Part shown: positions 16,444-24,309 of the stretch, in pieces
Layout of the letters: each line of letters starts with the position of its first letter
Position numbering within the stretch: the stretch's first letter is position 1
NCBI RefSeq assembly: GCF_020400825.1
Contig: NZ_JAINVH010000020.1
Span: forward strand, 1-64,000
Length of the DNA stretch: 64,000 nt
Direction of reading: 5' to 3'
Source of the DNA: Streptomyces sp. HPF1205
Lineage (GTDB): Bacteria > Actinomycetota > Actinomycetes > Streptomycetales > Streptomycetaceae
Made by a program: the position numbers and the translations under genes
The notes under the pieces: model-generated
Told to the model about the DNA's origin: nothing
Database searches by the model: none
Seen by the model: only the letters and a program-made list of their open reading frames with translations

Positions 16444-18189
16444 TTACGGGATGTGCTCGGCGTCGGCCTCCGACTGGAAGCGGTAGCGCAAGTCGCGGAT
16501 GGCGGTGACCAGTTCGCGCTCCTCGGGGGGCGTGCCCTGGTAGACGGTGGGCAGGAACCGGGCGAACTGGCGGGCGTTGGGGAAGTCGCCGTGCTCGCGG
16601 ACGTAGCGGCGGTAGGCGGCGAAGTACGCCTCCTCCACCGGGATGCCGTCGGGCAGGTCGAGCCCGGCGTTCGGGTACGACTCGGTCTCGGGCTCCGGCT
16701 CGGCCGCCTGCTGCCCCTGCGTCCGGCCGTCGGGGTTCAGCCGGAACGGCGGCCGGGGCAGGTCGGCGCCCTGCTCGGCGACGGACTCGGCGGCCGGGTC
16801 GGGGCCCGGGCCGGAGGCGCCGCCGTCAGGGCCGCCGGGGGCGCCGTTCGCGGGCGCGAAGCCGTTCGCCGCGCTCCGGCCGTTCACGCCGACGCTGCCC
16901 AGCGGGCGCGTGCGGCCGGGCGCCCCCGACGGCACCATCGGCACGTCCTGCGCCGGCACGTCCTGCCCCGGTACGGCCCCCTGCTCCTGCTGCTGCCCCG
17001 GCTCCTGGCCCGGTCCGGCCGCCCCCGGTCCGGCGTAGGCCACCTGCCCGTACTGCTGCTCCGCGAACTGCCCCTGCGGGTAGGGCCCCTGCGCGAACTG
17101 CCCCTGCCCCTCGTACTGCCCCTGCGCGTACTGTCCCTGTGCGTACCGCTGTTGCTGCAGGTACCGCTGCTGGGCCGCGAACCAGGGACTGTCGTGCGGG
17201 GCGCCCTGCCAGGCCGGCTGGTCGGCCGCCGGCGGCTGCCCGTACTGGTCGGCGTACTGCTGCGCGTACTGCCGGGCGTACATCTCCTGCTCGTACATCT
17301 CCTGCTCGTACGCCTCGAAGTCGGCGTCGGCGTACGCCCGCTGGTCCTGCGGGGCGGGGCCTTGGGCGGCCGGGGACTGGGCGGGGCGGGCCTGCGGCCG
17401 CGGCGCGGGGCCCCGAGCCTCGTCCCGGGCCTCGTCGCGGGCCTGCTCGCGAGGGGCCGGTTCCTCGGGCGCCGCCGTCAACTGCTTGTGCCCGGTGGCC
17501 AGTTCGATGCCGGCCGCCTCCAGACCCGCGTCGGCGGTCTCCGCCAGCGGCACCCCGTAGCGGGCGAGCCGCAGCGGCATGATCGCCTCCACGGGGGCCT
17601 TGCGGCGCCAGGCGATGCCGTACCGGGCGCGCAGCCGGGCCCGGTAGACCAGCCGGTCCTGCTCGCGGCGGATGACCTCCTCGTACGAGCGCAGCTCCCA
17701 CAGCTTCATCCGCCGCCACAGGCGGAAGGTCGGCAGGGGCGCCAGAAGCCAGCGGGTGATGCGGACCGACTCCATGTGCTTGTCGGCCGTGATGTCGGCG
17801 ATCCGGCCGATCGCGTGCCGGGCGGCCTCGACCGAGACCACGAACAGCACCGGGATGATCGCGTGCATGCCCACGCCGAGCTTGTCCGGCCAGGCGGCGG
17901 CGCCGTTGAACGCGATGGTCGCCGCCGTCAGCAGCCAGGCGGTCTGGCGCAGCAGCGGGAAGGGGATGCGCAGCCAGGTCAGCAGCAGGTCGAGCGCGAG
18001 CAGGACGACGATGCCGGCGTCGACACCGATCGGGAAGACGTTCGCGAACCAGCCGAAGCCCTTGTGCAGGGCCAGCGTGCGCACGGCGGCGTAGGAACCG
18101 GCGAAGCCGATCGCCGCGATGATCACCGCGCCGGTGACGACGACGCCGACGAGTATCCGGTGAGTCCGGGTCAAACGTATCGCGGCCAC
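16444..18189 (-). CDS. DUF2637 membrane protein with long Q/Y-rich low-complexity region
   Basis: 581 aa from a GTG at 18189. Residues 10-125 hold four transmembrane helices typical of DUF2637 (SpdB-like) proteins: HRILVGVVVTGAVIIAAIGF, FPIGVDAGIVVLLALDLLL, TAWLLTAATIAFNGAAAWPD and AIIPVLFVVSVEAARHAI. A basic helix-rich segment (about 150-235) follows. Residues 270-410 are strikingly rich in Gln, Tyr, Gly and Pro (QRYAQGQYAQGQYEGQGQF and similar), like a prion-like disordered tract. A compact C-terminal domain (about 510-578, EEAYFAAYRRYVREHGDFPN) ends the protein. SpdB relatives act in plasmid spread, but chromosomal members are of unknown function. Confidence 0.85.
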   Translation of the reverse strand: MAAIRLTRTHRILVGVVVTGAVIIAAIGFAGSYAAVRTLALHKGFGWFANVFPIGVDAGIVVLLALDLLLTWLRIPFPLLRQTAWLLTAATIAFNGAAAWPDKLGVGMHAIIPVLFVVSVEAARHAIGRIADITADKHMESVRITRWLLAPLPTFRLWRRMKLWELRSYEEVIRREQDRLVYRARLRARYGIAWRRKAPVEAIMPLRLARYGVPLAETADAGLEAAGIELATGHKQLTAAPEEPAPREQARDEARDEARGPAPRPQARPAQSPAAQGPAPQDQRAYADADFEAYEQEMYEQEMYARQYAQQYADQYGQPPAADQPAWQGAPHDSPWFAAQQRYLQQQRYAQGQYAQGQYEGQGQFAQGPYPQGQFAEQQYGQVAYAGPGAAGPGQEPGQQQEQGAVPGQDVPAQDVPMVPSGAPGRTRPLGSVGVNGRSAANGFAPANGAPGGPDGGASGPGPDPAAESVAEQGADLPRPPFRLNPDGRTQGQQAAEPEPETESYPNAGLDLPDGIPVEEAYFAAYRRYVREHGDFPNARQFARFLPTVYQGTPPEERELVTAIRDLRYRFQSEADAEHIP

Positions 18190-18339
18190 CCGCGAACCCT
18201 CCTGCCCTCTGACTGCCCCGTGGTCCAGCCCCTCGGCGACTGGCGGACACAGACTGCCATACGGCGCCGAAGAGAGGACCGTCCGATCGCCGAACGGTCG
18301 GACAAACGTACGGATAGCGGGTGGGCGGACCCCAGTTCG

Positions 18340-19140
18340 TTACGAGTTCGAGTTCGCCGCCGCGACCGCCGCGAGCGCGTCCTTCGCCGCCTGCTGCGCC
18401 CCGGTCTGCACGGCGCCCGCCGACGGGTTCTTCTTGCCTTCGAGTCCTGCGCCGTTGTACTCCACGAGCACCACGACATTGCCGGTACGGGCCAGCAGCG
18501 TGTCGTTCTGCGAGGTGATCTTGGCGAGCGTCTGCGTGCCGGTGACCTGGTTCGCCTGGTCGCCGAAGCCGGTCAGCGGGCTCGCGGTGAACCCCTTGAC
18601 GGCGGAGAGCTCCTGGAGCTGCTCGGTGTAGCGCTTGCGGGCCTGGTCCTCGGCCGAGCCGAGCCGCGGGTCGTCGGCGAAGCGCTGCAGGCTGACCGAC
18701 AGCCAGCGGTACTGGTACCCGTCCTTGCCGTTGCCCGTCCACGAGCAGGTGCCGCGCGTGTCCGGGTCGCCGCCCGAGGTCGGGGTGCCCGCGCTGTGCC
18801 TGGCCTTGGGTACGAGGCCGGCCACCGTGCCCGCGGTGACGGCCTTGCAGGGGCTGGGCAGCTTCGCGTACTTCGCGGGCGCGGCGGCGGTGGTGGTGCT
18901 GCTCCCGCCGCTCTTCCCCGAGCCGCCGCCGTCCGCGGAGCCGCCGCTCTTCCCGGAGCCGCCGGCCGAAGACGCAGCGCTCGCCGTCGCGGCCGGTTCG
19001 CCGCCGCCTCCCGAGCCGGAGCAGGAGACGAGCACCACGCCCGCCACGGCCGCGACCCCCACCGCGGCGCCGGCGATCAGGATGACCTTGCGGCGGCGCG
19101 AGTCGTCGGTACGGCGTCGGCGGCGTCCGTGGCTCGTCAT
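18340..19140 (-). CDS. DUF3558-like secreted lipoprotein
   Basis: 266 aa. A basic N-terminus (GRRRRRTDDSRRRK) and hydrophobic segment end in the lipobox LVSC (Cys at about residue 40). A Ser/Gly-rich linker follows, then a globular domain beginning KYAKLPSPCKAVTAGTVAGLVP and containing RGTCSWTGN, which resembles DUF3558 lipoproteins. AAGGACC precedes the ATG at 19140. The same domain layout (linker, LPxPC, then a central Cys-x-W) recurs in the lipoprotein at 21223-22149, making the two likely paralogues flanking the wall-anchored protein. The 150-bp gap to the DUF2637 gene holds no gene. Confidence 0.75.
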   Translation of the reverse strand: MTSHGRRRRRTDDSRRRKVILIAGAAVGVAAVAGVVLVSCSGSGGGGEPAATASAASSAGGSGKSGGSADGGGSGKSGGSSTTTAAAPAKYAKLPSPCKAVTAGTVAGLVPKARHSAGTPTSGGDPDTRGTCSWTGNGKDGYQYRWLSVSLQRFADDPRLGSAEDQARKRYTEQLQELSAVKGFTASPLTGFGDQANQVTGTQTLAKITSQNDTLLARTGNVVVLVEYNGAGLEGKKNPSAGAVQTGAQQAAKDALAAVAAANSNS

Positions 19141-19370
19141 GATCGGCGGTCCTTCGATGGTCAGGCGTCCGGTCGGCCCACCACCCTAACCGGCGCGGCC
19201 CCGGAGGACCGGCGGGGCCCCGGAGGGCTCCCGCCGCCCTGGGGCTCCCGCGGCCGCCTGCCCCGCGGCAGCGGCGGCGTACAACCGTTTTCCGGCGCCG
19301 CCCGTCTCGTCTTCAACAAGACACGCCGGCCCGAGCCGAAGGGGGGCGGGCCGGTCAGGGGAGGGAACCG

Positions 19371-21152
19371 ATGTCCATCACAGCGAGAGCAGGGGCAGGG
19401 GCAGGAGCAGGCGCCGGCGGGCGAAGGCCCGCGGCGGCCGTCCGCGCGCTGAGCGCCCTCGTCGCGTCCGGCGCCGCGCTCGCCGGGCTGGCGCTGGGCG
19501 CCGCCGCGCCCGCGCACGCCGACACCCACCTGACGCTGCGCACCTCCGAGCAGGAGGTGCGCCTGACGGCGGGCCCGCCCGGTCAGCAGGGCCAGCCGCA
19601 GACCGTGTCGGCCTTCGTGCTCGGCGGGGACGACCAGCACATCGACCGCGTCCAGGTCCGGGCCGAGCTGAGCGGCGGCCTGGCCGGGGCGGCGACGGCG
19701 ACCTGGCCGGAGGGCTGCACCCCCAGCGGCGCCGACAGCGCCCTGTGTGACGTCGCAGCCGACGATCAGATCACGGTCACGCTGCGCGCCGCCGCCGGCG
19801 CGCCCCACGCCACTGGCACCCTCACCTTCACCGGCGTGTCCGCGAACCTCGCCGGCGAGGCCGCCTCGACCGCCGTCACCGTCGAGTCGGGACCGGCCGT
19901 GTACGTCGTCGGCGTACCCGCGAGGACGAAGGCGAAGCCGGGGCAGGACGTCCCGTTGCCCTTCGACCTGGTCAACGCCGGCGACCAGGCGGGCGACGGG
20001 GCGATCGTCTCCCTGTGGATATCGCCCGGCCTGGACATCGACGGCCGCTCGTCGAGCTGCCTGTACAGCAGCGGGGGCGTCCCCTCGCACGTCCAGCACG
20101 TCGTGTGCTTCCTGGACGCCGTGTCGCCGGGCACGACCGTCTCCTACGCGCACGCGCTGACCTTCACCGCGAAGCCCTCCTCGCTCATCGAGGACGTGGA
20201 GATGAGCGTGGGGGCCGACACGTCCGCCGCCCACGCCGCCGCCCTGCGCGACTTCGACGGCGTCCCGGGAACGGGCCCCGCGCTGAAGCCCGACGGCAGC
20301 ACGGCGGGAATCCCGTCGGCGGGCCTTCGGCTCGGCGCCGATCCCAAGATCGACGTCGACAACACCGCGGAGATGTCCGTCACCACGCCGTCGCCCCTGA
20401 AGGGCGCCAACGGCGCCACCCTCGACGTCGACCTGGCCGTCACCAACCACGGCCCGGCCGACTACATGGACAGCTGGGACGAGTTCCCGGCCGCGTACGT
20501 CGAGCTCGTCCCGCCGCCCGGCACGACGATCAGCAGCTTCGTCGACGTGGGCTGCTTCATCCTGGCCAAGGACGACAAGACCGTGATCGGCAACGGCAAG
20601 CCCCGGACCGGCGACCGCGTGGTGTGCAAGACCTCCTACGTGTTCTTCGCGGGCCGCACGGAGCACTTCTCCTTCACGCTGCACGTCGACAAGGTGATCC
20701 CGGGCGCCACCGGCAAGGCGTACTTCCGTACCGACTCCCCCGAGGGCCGGCCCATGCCCTGGGACAAGAACACCGCGAACAACTCGGCGGCCTTCGTGCT
20801 CAACCCGGCCAAGGGCGGCGGCACGTCCGGCGGCTCGTCGGGCTCGGGCGGTTCGGGTACGACGGGCGGTACGACCGCGGGCACGGCGTCCGGCGGCTCC
20901 GGTACGTCCGCGGGCGGTACGGCGGGCGGTTCCGCCACCGCGGGGACGACCACCGGCGCGACGACCGGCTCGGCGTCCGGCTCCTCCGGCGGCACGTCCG
21001 GCACCTCCCCCGACGGCTCCCTCGCGGCCACAGGATCGGGCACGGCGCCGCTGATCACGGCGCTGGCGGGGACCGCCTGCGCGGCGGGCGCGGCCGTCCT
21101 GCTGCTCGCCCGCTCCCGCCGACGCGCCCACAGGGGCGCGGCCCGTCCCTGA
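19371..21152 (+). CDS. Secreted cell-wall protein with LAXTG sortase signal
   Basis: 593 aa, ATG preceded by GGGGAGGG. An N-terminal signal peptide (about residues 20-50, ending PAHAD) leads into two or three extracellular beta-rich domains of about 150 residues (APAHADTHLTLRT onward; a repeat-like NHGPADYMDSW segment near 360). A 100-residue Gly/Ser/Thr-rich stalk follows. The C-terminus has LAATGSG (a class E sortase LAXTG motif), a hydrophobic helix (LITALAGTACAAGAAVLLLA) and an RSRRRAHR tail, so it should be covalently attached to peptidoglycan. The middle resembles DUF11/CARDB-type adhesion domains. Binding partner unknown; the sortase is not in this window. Confidence 0.85.
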   Translation: MSITARAGAGAGAGAGGRRPAAAVRALSALVASGAALAGLALGAAAPAHADTHLTLRTSEQEVRLTAGPPGQQGQPQTVSAFVLGGDDQHIDRVQVRAELSGGLAGAATATWPEGCTPSGADSALCDVAADDQITVTLRAAAGAPHATGTLTFTGVSANLAGEAASTAVTVESGPAVYVVGVPARTKAKPGQDVPLPFDLVNAGDQAGDGAIVSLWISPGLDIDGRSSSCLYSSGGVPSHVQHVVCFLDAVSPGTTVSYAHALTFTAKPSSLIEDVEMSVGADTSAAHAAALRDFDGVPGTGPALKPDGSTAGIPSAGLRLGADPKIDVDNTAEMSVTTPSPLKGANGATLDVDLAVTNHGPADYMDSWDEFPAAYVELVPPPGTTISSFVDVGCFILAKDDKTVIGNGKPRTGDRVVCKTSYVFFAGRTEHFSFTLHVDKVIPGATGKAYFRTDSPEGRPMPWDKNTANNSAAFVLNPAKGGGTSGGSSGSGGSGTTGGTTAGTASGGSGTSAGGTAGGSATAGTTTGATTGSASGSSGGTSGTSPDGSLAATGSGTAPLITALAGTACAAGAAVLLLARSRRRAHRGAARP

Positions 21153-21222
21153 ACACCGTCCCCGCCCGTCACCTGCTGTCCCCGTCCCTGGCACCTCGGG
21201 GGACGGGGACAGCGGGCGGCGG

Positions 21223-22149
21223 CTACTTCTCGACCTTGCGCTCCAGTTGCGCGGCGGCCTGCTGAGCGGCCTGCTGCATCCTGGCGCTGTCCGGGCGGGG
21301 CGCGCCCTTGGCGGCCGTCTCCGAGTAGACGACGGTGACCAGGACGTTCGCCGTGCGGAAGACCACCGTCACATCGCGCCGGGCCGAACCCTTGGTGACG
21401 TCGTCCAGGAAGGCGTCGTTGCCGAGGTCGGTCAGGCGGCGAGGGGCCAGGTCGGGGGCGGCGGTGCCACTCCCGCCGTTCGTGGAGCCGCCGGACGCAT
21501 TGGCCGTGCCACCGGCCGTACCGGCAGTACCGGAGGCGCCGGAGGTCCCCGAGGTGCTCGTACCACCGGACGCGTCGGCGCCGGCGGACGAGCCCGCCGT
21601 ACCCGAGGAGCCCGCCGTATCCGAGGAGCCGGAGCTGGAGCCGTCGGAGGAGCTCTGGGCGGTCGCGCCGTCCGTGGTGGCCGCCGTACTCGTGGGGGCG
21701 GAGGGCCCGATCTGGTGGGCCGCGGCCTGCTGGTCGAAGTCCTCGCCCGCCTGCACCTCGTCGCTGATCGCGGGGTCGTACGAGACCACGCGCTCCAGGT
21801 CGACGCTCAGCGTCCGGGCCGTGCCGTCCGGCGTGCGCCCCTGCCACTTGCAGCCCACCCGGCGGTCGGTGTCGTAGGTCAGCGACTCCGTACCGGAGTA
21901 GTCCCCCGCGCCCGGCACGAGCTGCTTCAGCGCGTCCAGGTCCAGCGCCACGCAAGGCTGCGGCAGCGTCCGGTACTTGCCGGGTGGCGCGGGCGAGACC
22001 GTGGGACCGCCCGCCGGGAGCGACTTGGCGGCCGTGGCCTTCCCCGCGGACGTGCCGTGTCCGTCGCACGCGCCGAGCGCGGCGACGGCCAGGGCCACGA
22101 CGGCCGCACAGGCCGCGGCCGGTCGTCTTCCCGTGGACCGCTGGGGCAC
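21223..22149 (-). CDS. DUF3558-like lipoprotein with Ser/Gly/Thr-rich insert
   Basis: 308 aa from a GTG at 22149 behind AGGAAGGGACC; longer upstream frames lack a ribosome site. A signal sequence ends in ALGAC (Cys about residue 27). KYRTLPQPCVALDLDALKQLVPG and RRVGCKWQGR match the pattern of the lipoprotein at 18340-19140. Between the two halves of the domain lies a ~100-residue insert of Ser, Gly, Thr and Ala (about 145-235). A C-terminal segment, VVFRTANVLVTVVYSE then a Gln/Ala-rich helix, matches the paralogue's VVVLVEYN...QQAAK. It is probably an envelope lipoprotein of unknown function. It ends convergently with the LAXTG protein. Confidence 0.75.
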   Translation of the reverse strand: MPQRSTGRRPAAACAAVVALAVAALGACDGHGTSAGKATAAKSLPAGGPTVSPAPPGKYRTLPQPCVALDLDALKQLVPGAGDYSGTESLTYDTDRRVGCKWQGRTPDGTARTLSVDLERVVSYDPAISDEVQAGEDFDQQAAAHQIGPSAPTSTAATTDGATAQSSSDGSSSGSSDTAGSSGTAGSSAGADASGGTSTSGTSGASGTAGTAGGTANASGGSTNGGSGTAAPDLAPRRLTDLGNDAFLDDVTKGSARRDVTVVFRTANVLVTVVYSETAAKGAPRPDSARMQQAAQQAAAQLERKVEK

Positions 22150-22519
22150 TGGCTGGTCCCTTCCTCGTGCCTGTCGGGTGTGGTCGGGCCCGGTCGTCGC
22201 GGGCCCGGCACGGTTACGGCCGGACGCACGCACCGGCGCCCTGCCGGATGTACGGGCGTACGGGCCGGGGCCGCGGGCGGTGGCCCGGTCCGCCGGCCGC
22301 GGCGGGCCGAGCGGCGCGCGCGGACGGCGCCCCGTCGGCGCACCGCCGTAAACCCTTGGCGCACCTGAGCGAGCCCTGGACACAATGTCTACCGCACGCT
22401 TCACCGAAAGCGCCCGTCGGGGCGGACTATCGGGTGACGCGATCGCCGCCACGGGAGTTCGCGGCGGACGCGGCCCCGCGCACCACCGCGCACACCGCGC
22501 GGGGCGCGCGTGCCGTGAA

Positions 22520-22690
22520 CGCCACGTACGCCGTGTTCACCACGTATGCCAGGTACGACGGGTACGACGGGTGCGCCACGTACGCCATATAACGCCATGT
22601 ATGCCGCGTACGCGCGGACTCGACGTACATCGGGCCCATCACGTACGTCCCGTACGCCGTGTACACCGCGTACGCCACCTATGCCGTCTC
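22520..22690. repeat. GTAC/GTATGC-rich low-complexity leader upstream of rtcB
   Basis: The gap 22150-22703 contains no supported gene. Its last ~170 bp hold about ten GTAC tetramers and several GTATGCC units, mostly as CGTACGCC-type words. In the rtcB frame it reads as a Tyr/Ala-rich peptide (NATYAVFTTYARYDGY, then a TAA at 22590-22592, then YVPYAVYTAYATYAV up to the rtcB start). The reverse strand also reads Tyr-rich. The rest of the gap is ordinary GC-rich sequence. Confidence 0.75.
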
Positions 22691-22703
22691 CAGGGGGACA
22701 GTC

Positions 22704-23897
22704 ATGACCTACACCGAGGTGCCCGGCGCCCGGGTGCCCATCCGCATGTGGACCGACCCGGCCGCCGTCGAGGGCTCGGCGATGCAGCAACTGCGCAACG
22801 TCTCCTCGCTGCCGTGGATCGCGGGCCTGGCCGTCATGCCCGACGTCCACTACGGCAAGGGCGCCACGGTCGGCTCGGTCATCGCCATGCGCGGCGCGGT
22901 CTGCCCCGCGGCGGTCGGCGTGGACATCGGCTGCGGCATGAGCGCCGTCAAGACCTCGCTGCGCGCGGACGACCTGCCCGGCGACCTGTCCCGCCTGCGC
23001 GGCAGGATCGAACAGGCCATCCCGGTCGGCCGCGGCCTGCACGACACGCCGGTCGACCCCTCCGGCTTCCACGGCCTGCCCACGGCCGGCTGGGACGACT
23101 TCTGGACCCGCTTCCAGGGGCTCGCGCAGCCCGTCCACTTCCGCGAGGAGCGGGCGGCCAAGCAGTTGGGGACCCTCGGCTCCGGCAACCACTTCGTCGA
23201 GGTCTGCCTGGACACCGAGGACACGGTGTGGCTGATGCTGCACTCCGGCTCGCGCAACATCGGCAAGGAACTGGCGGAGCACCACATCGGCGAGGCGCAG
23301 AAGCTGCCGCACAACCAGGGCCTGGTCGACCGCGACCTCGCCGTCTTCATCGCGGACACGCCCCAGATGGCCGCCTACCGCAACGACCTGTTCTGGGCCC
23401 AGGAGTACGCCAAGCACAACCGGGCCCTGATGATGGCGCTGCTGAAGGACGTCGTCCGGCGCGAGTTCAAGAAGGCCAAGCCGGCGTTCGAACCGGAGAT
23501 CTCCTGCCACCACAACTACGTGGCCGAGGAGCGGTACGAGGGCGTGGACCTGCTGGTGACCCGCAAGGGCGCGATCCGGGCCGGCGCCGGCGACTTCGGC
23601 ATCATCCCGGGCTCCATGGGCACCGCCTCGTACATCGTGCGCGGCCTCGGCAACACCGCGGCCTTCAACTCGGCCTCCCACGGGGCCGGTCGGAAGATGA
23701 GCCGCAACGCCGCCAAGAAGCGCTTCTCCGCCCGCGACCTGGAGGAGCAGACCCGCGGCGTGGAGTGCCGCAAGGACTCCGGCGTGGTCGACGAGATCCC
23801 GGGCGCCTACAAGCCCATCGAGAAGGTGATGGACCAGCAGCGCGATCTGGTCGAGGTGGTCGCGAAGCTCAAGCAGGTCGTGTGCGTGAAGGGCTGA
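22704..23897 (+). CDS. rtcB: RtcB-family RNA ligase
   Basis: 397 aa from ATG 22704 with GGGGGA upstream; the in-frame ATG at 22659 would add repeat-encoded residues and has no ribosome site. Metal and catalytic signatures are present: MPDVHYGKGATVG, GVDIGCGMSAV, LGTLGSGNHFVEV, HSGSRNIGKE, and SHGAGRKMSR with the His expected to carry GMP. RtcB joins 2',3'-cyclic phosphate or 3'-phosphate RNA ends to 5'-OH ends using GTP and Mn2+. In bacteria it serves RNA repair rather than tRNA splicing. No archease or RtcA/RtcR gene lies beside it. A repetitive leader upstream may be regulatory. Confidence 0.95.
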   Translation: MTYTEVPGARVPIRMWTDPAAVEGSAMQQLRNVSSLPWIAGLAVMPDVHYGKGATVGSVIAMRGAVCPAAVGVDIGCGMSAVKTSLRADDLPGDLSRLRGRIEQAIPVGRGLHDTPVDPSGFHGLPTAGWDDFWTRFQGLAQPVHFREERAAKQLGTLGSGNHFVEVCLDTEDTVWLMLHSGSRNIGKELAEHHIGEAQKLPHNQGLVDRDLAVFIADTPQMAAYRNDLFWAQEYAKHNRALMMALLKDVVRREFKKAKPAFEPEISCHHNYVAEERYEGVDLLVTRKGAIRAGAGDFGIIPGSMGTASYIVRGLGNTAAFNSASHGAGRKMSRNAAKKRFSARDLEEQTRGVECRKDSGVVDEIPGAYKPIEKVMDQQRDLVEVVAKLKQVVCVKG

Positions 23898-23909
23898 GGC
23901 GGGGGAGCG

Positions 23910-23939
23910 GCGCCGGCGGCGGGACGTGGCCGCCGGCGC
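23910..23939 (+). terminator. Rho-independent-like hairpin after rtcB
   Basis: Perfect 11-bp stem GCGCCGGCGGC (23910-23920) / GCCGCCGGCGC (23929-23939) with an 8-nt loop, 12 bp after the rtcB stop. No U-tract follows, as is common in Streptomyces. It may also serve the converging redox operon. Confidence 0.7.
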
Positions 23940-23994
23940 TTCCGGACGAGGTGCCCGGGGTTCCTCAGCCGACCTCAGCCGACTTCAGCCGACC

Positions 23995-24309
23995 TCAACC
24001 CACCTCGGACGTGACGGTGGCCGTCGGTGAAGGTGATGACGTCGGTGACGTCGGTGAAGTCGGTGACGGTATCGAGACGGGCTGCGGACCCTGCTCCGTT
24101 CCGGTGTTCGCCGTCGGGGCCTTGCTGGGGGGCATCGGTGCGGCGGTGAGCAGGACCCGGCCGTAGGCGCCCATCACCGCGGCGGTCACGAGCACGATGA
24201 CCAGCCAGCGCAGGTGCAGGCGGGCGGGCAGGCTCAGGGCCCAGGCCAGCAGCCCGCCGGACGGTGCCCGCCGGGCCCGGCGGTTGCGCACGTATCCACC
24301 CCGGCTCAT
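23995..24309 (-). CDS. Small single-pass membrane protein of redox operon
   Basis: 104 aa with a near-perfect AAGGAGG six bases before its ATG. The ATG overlaps the reductase stop (ATGA), so it is translationally coupled. A basic N-terminus (RGGYVRNRRARRAP) precedes one transmembrane helix (about residues 33-57, LRWLVIVLVTAAVMGAYGRVLL). A Pro/Ser/Thr-rich outer tail with SPTSPTSPTSSPSPT follows. No known motif. Position and topology suggest an accessory subunit of the membrane redox system encoded upstream. Confidence 0.82.
   Translation of the reverse strand: MSRGGYVRNRRARRAPSGGLLAWALSLPARLHLRWLVIVLVTAAVMGAYGRVLLTAAPMPPSKAPTANTGTEQGPQPVSIPSPTSPTSPTSSPSPTATVTSEVG

Noticed and set aside
22427-22678. 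Minus-strand Tyr-rich 83-aa frame across the rtcB leader
   Set aside because: The Tyr repeats arise on both strands because GTAC is palindromic; no ribosome site or family match.
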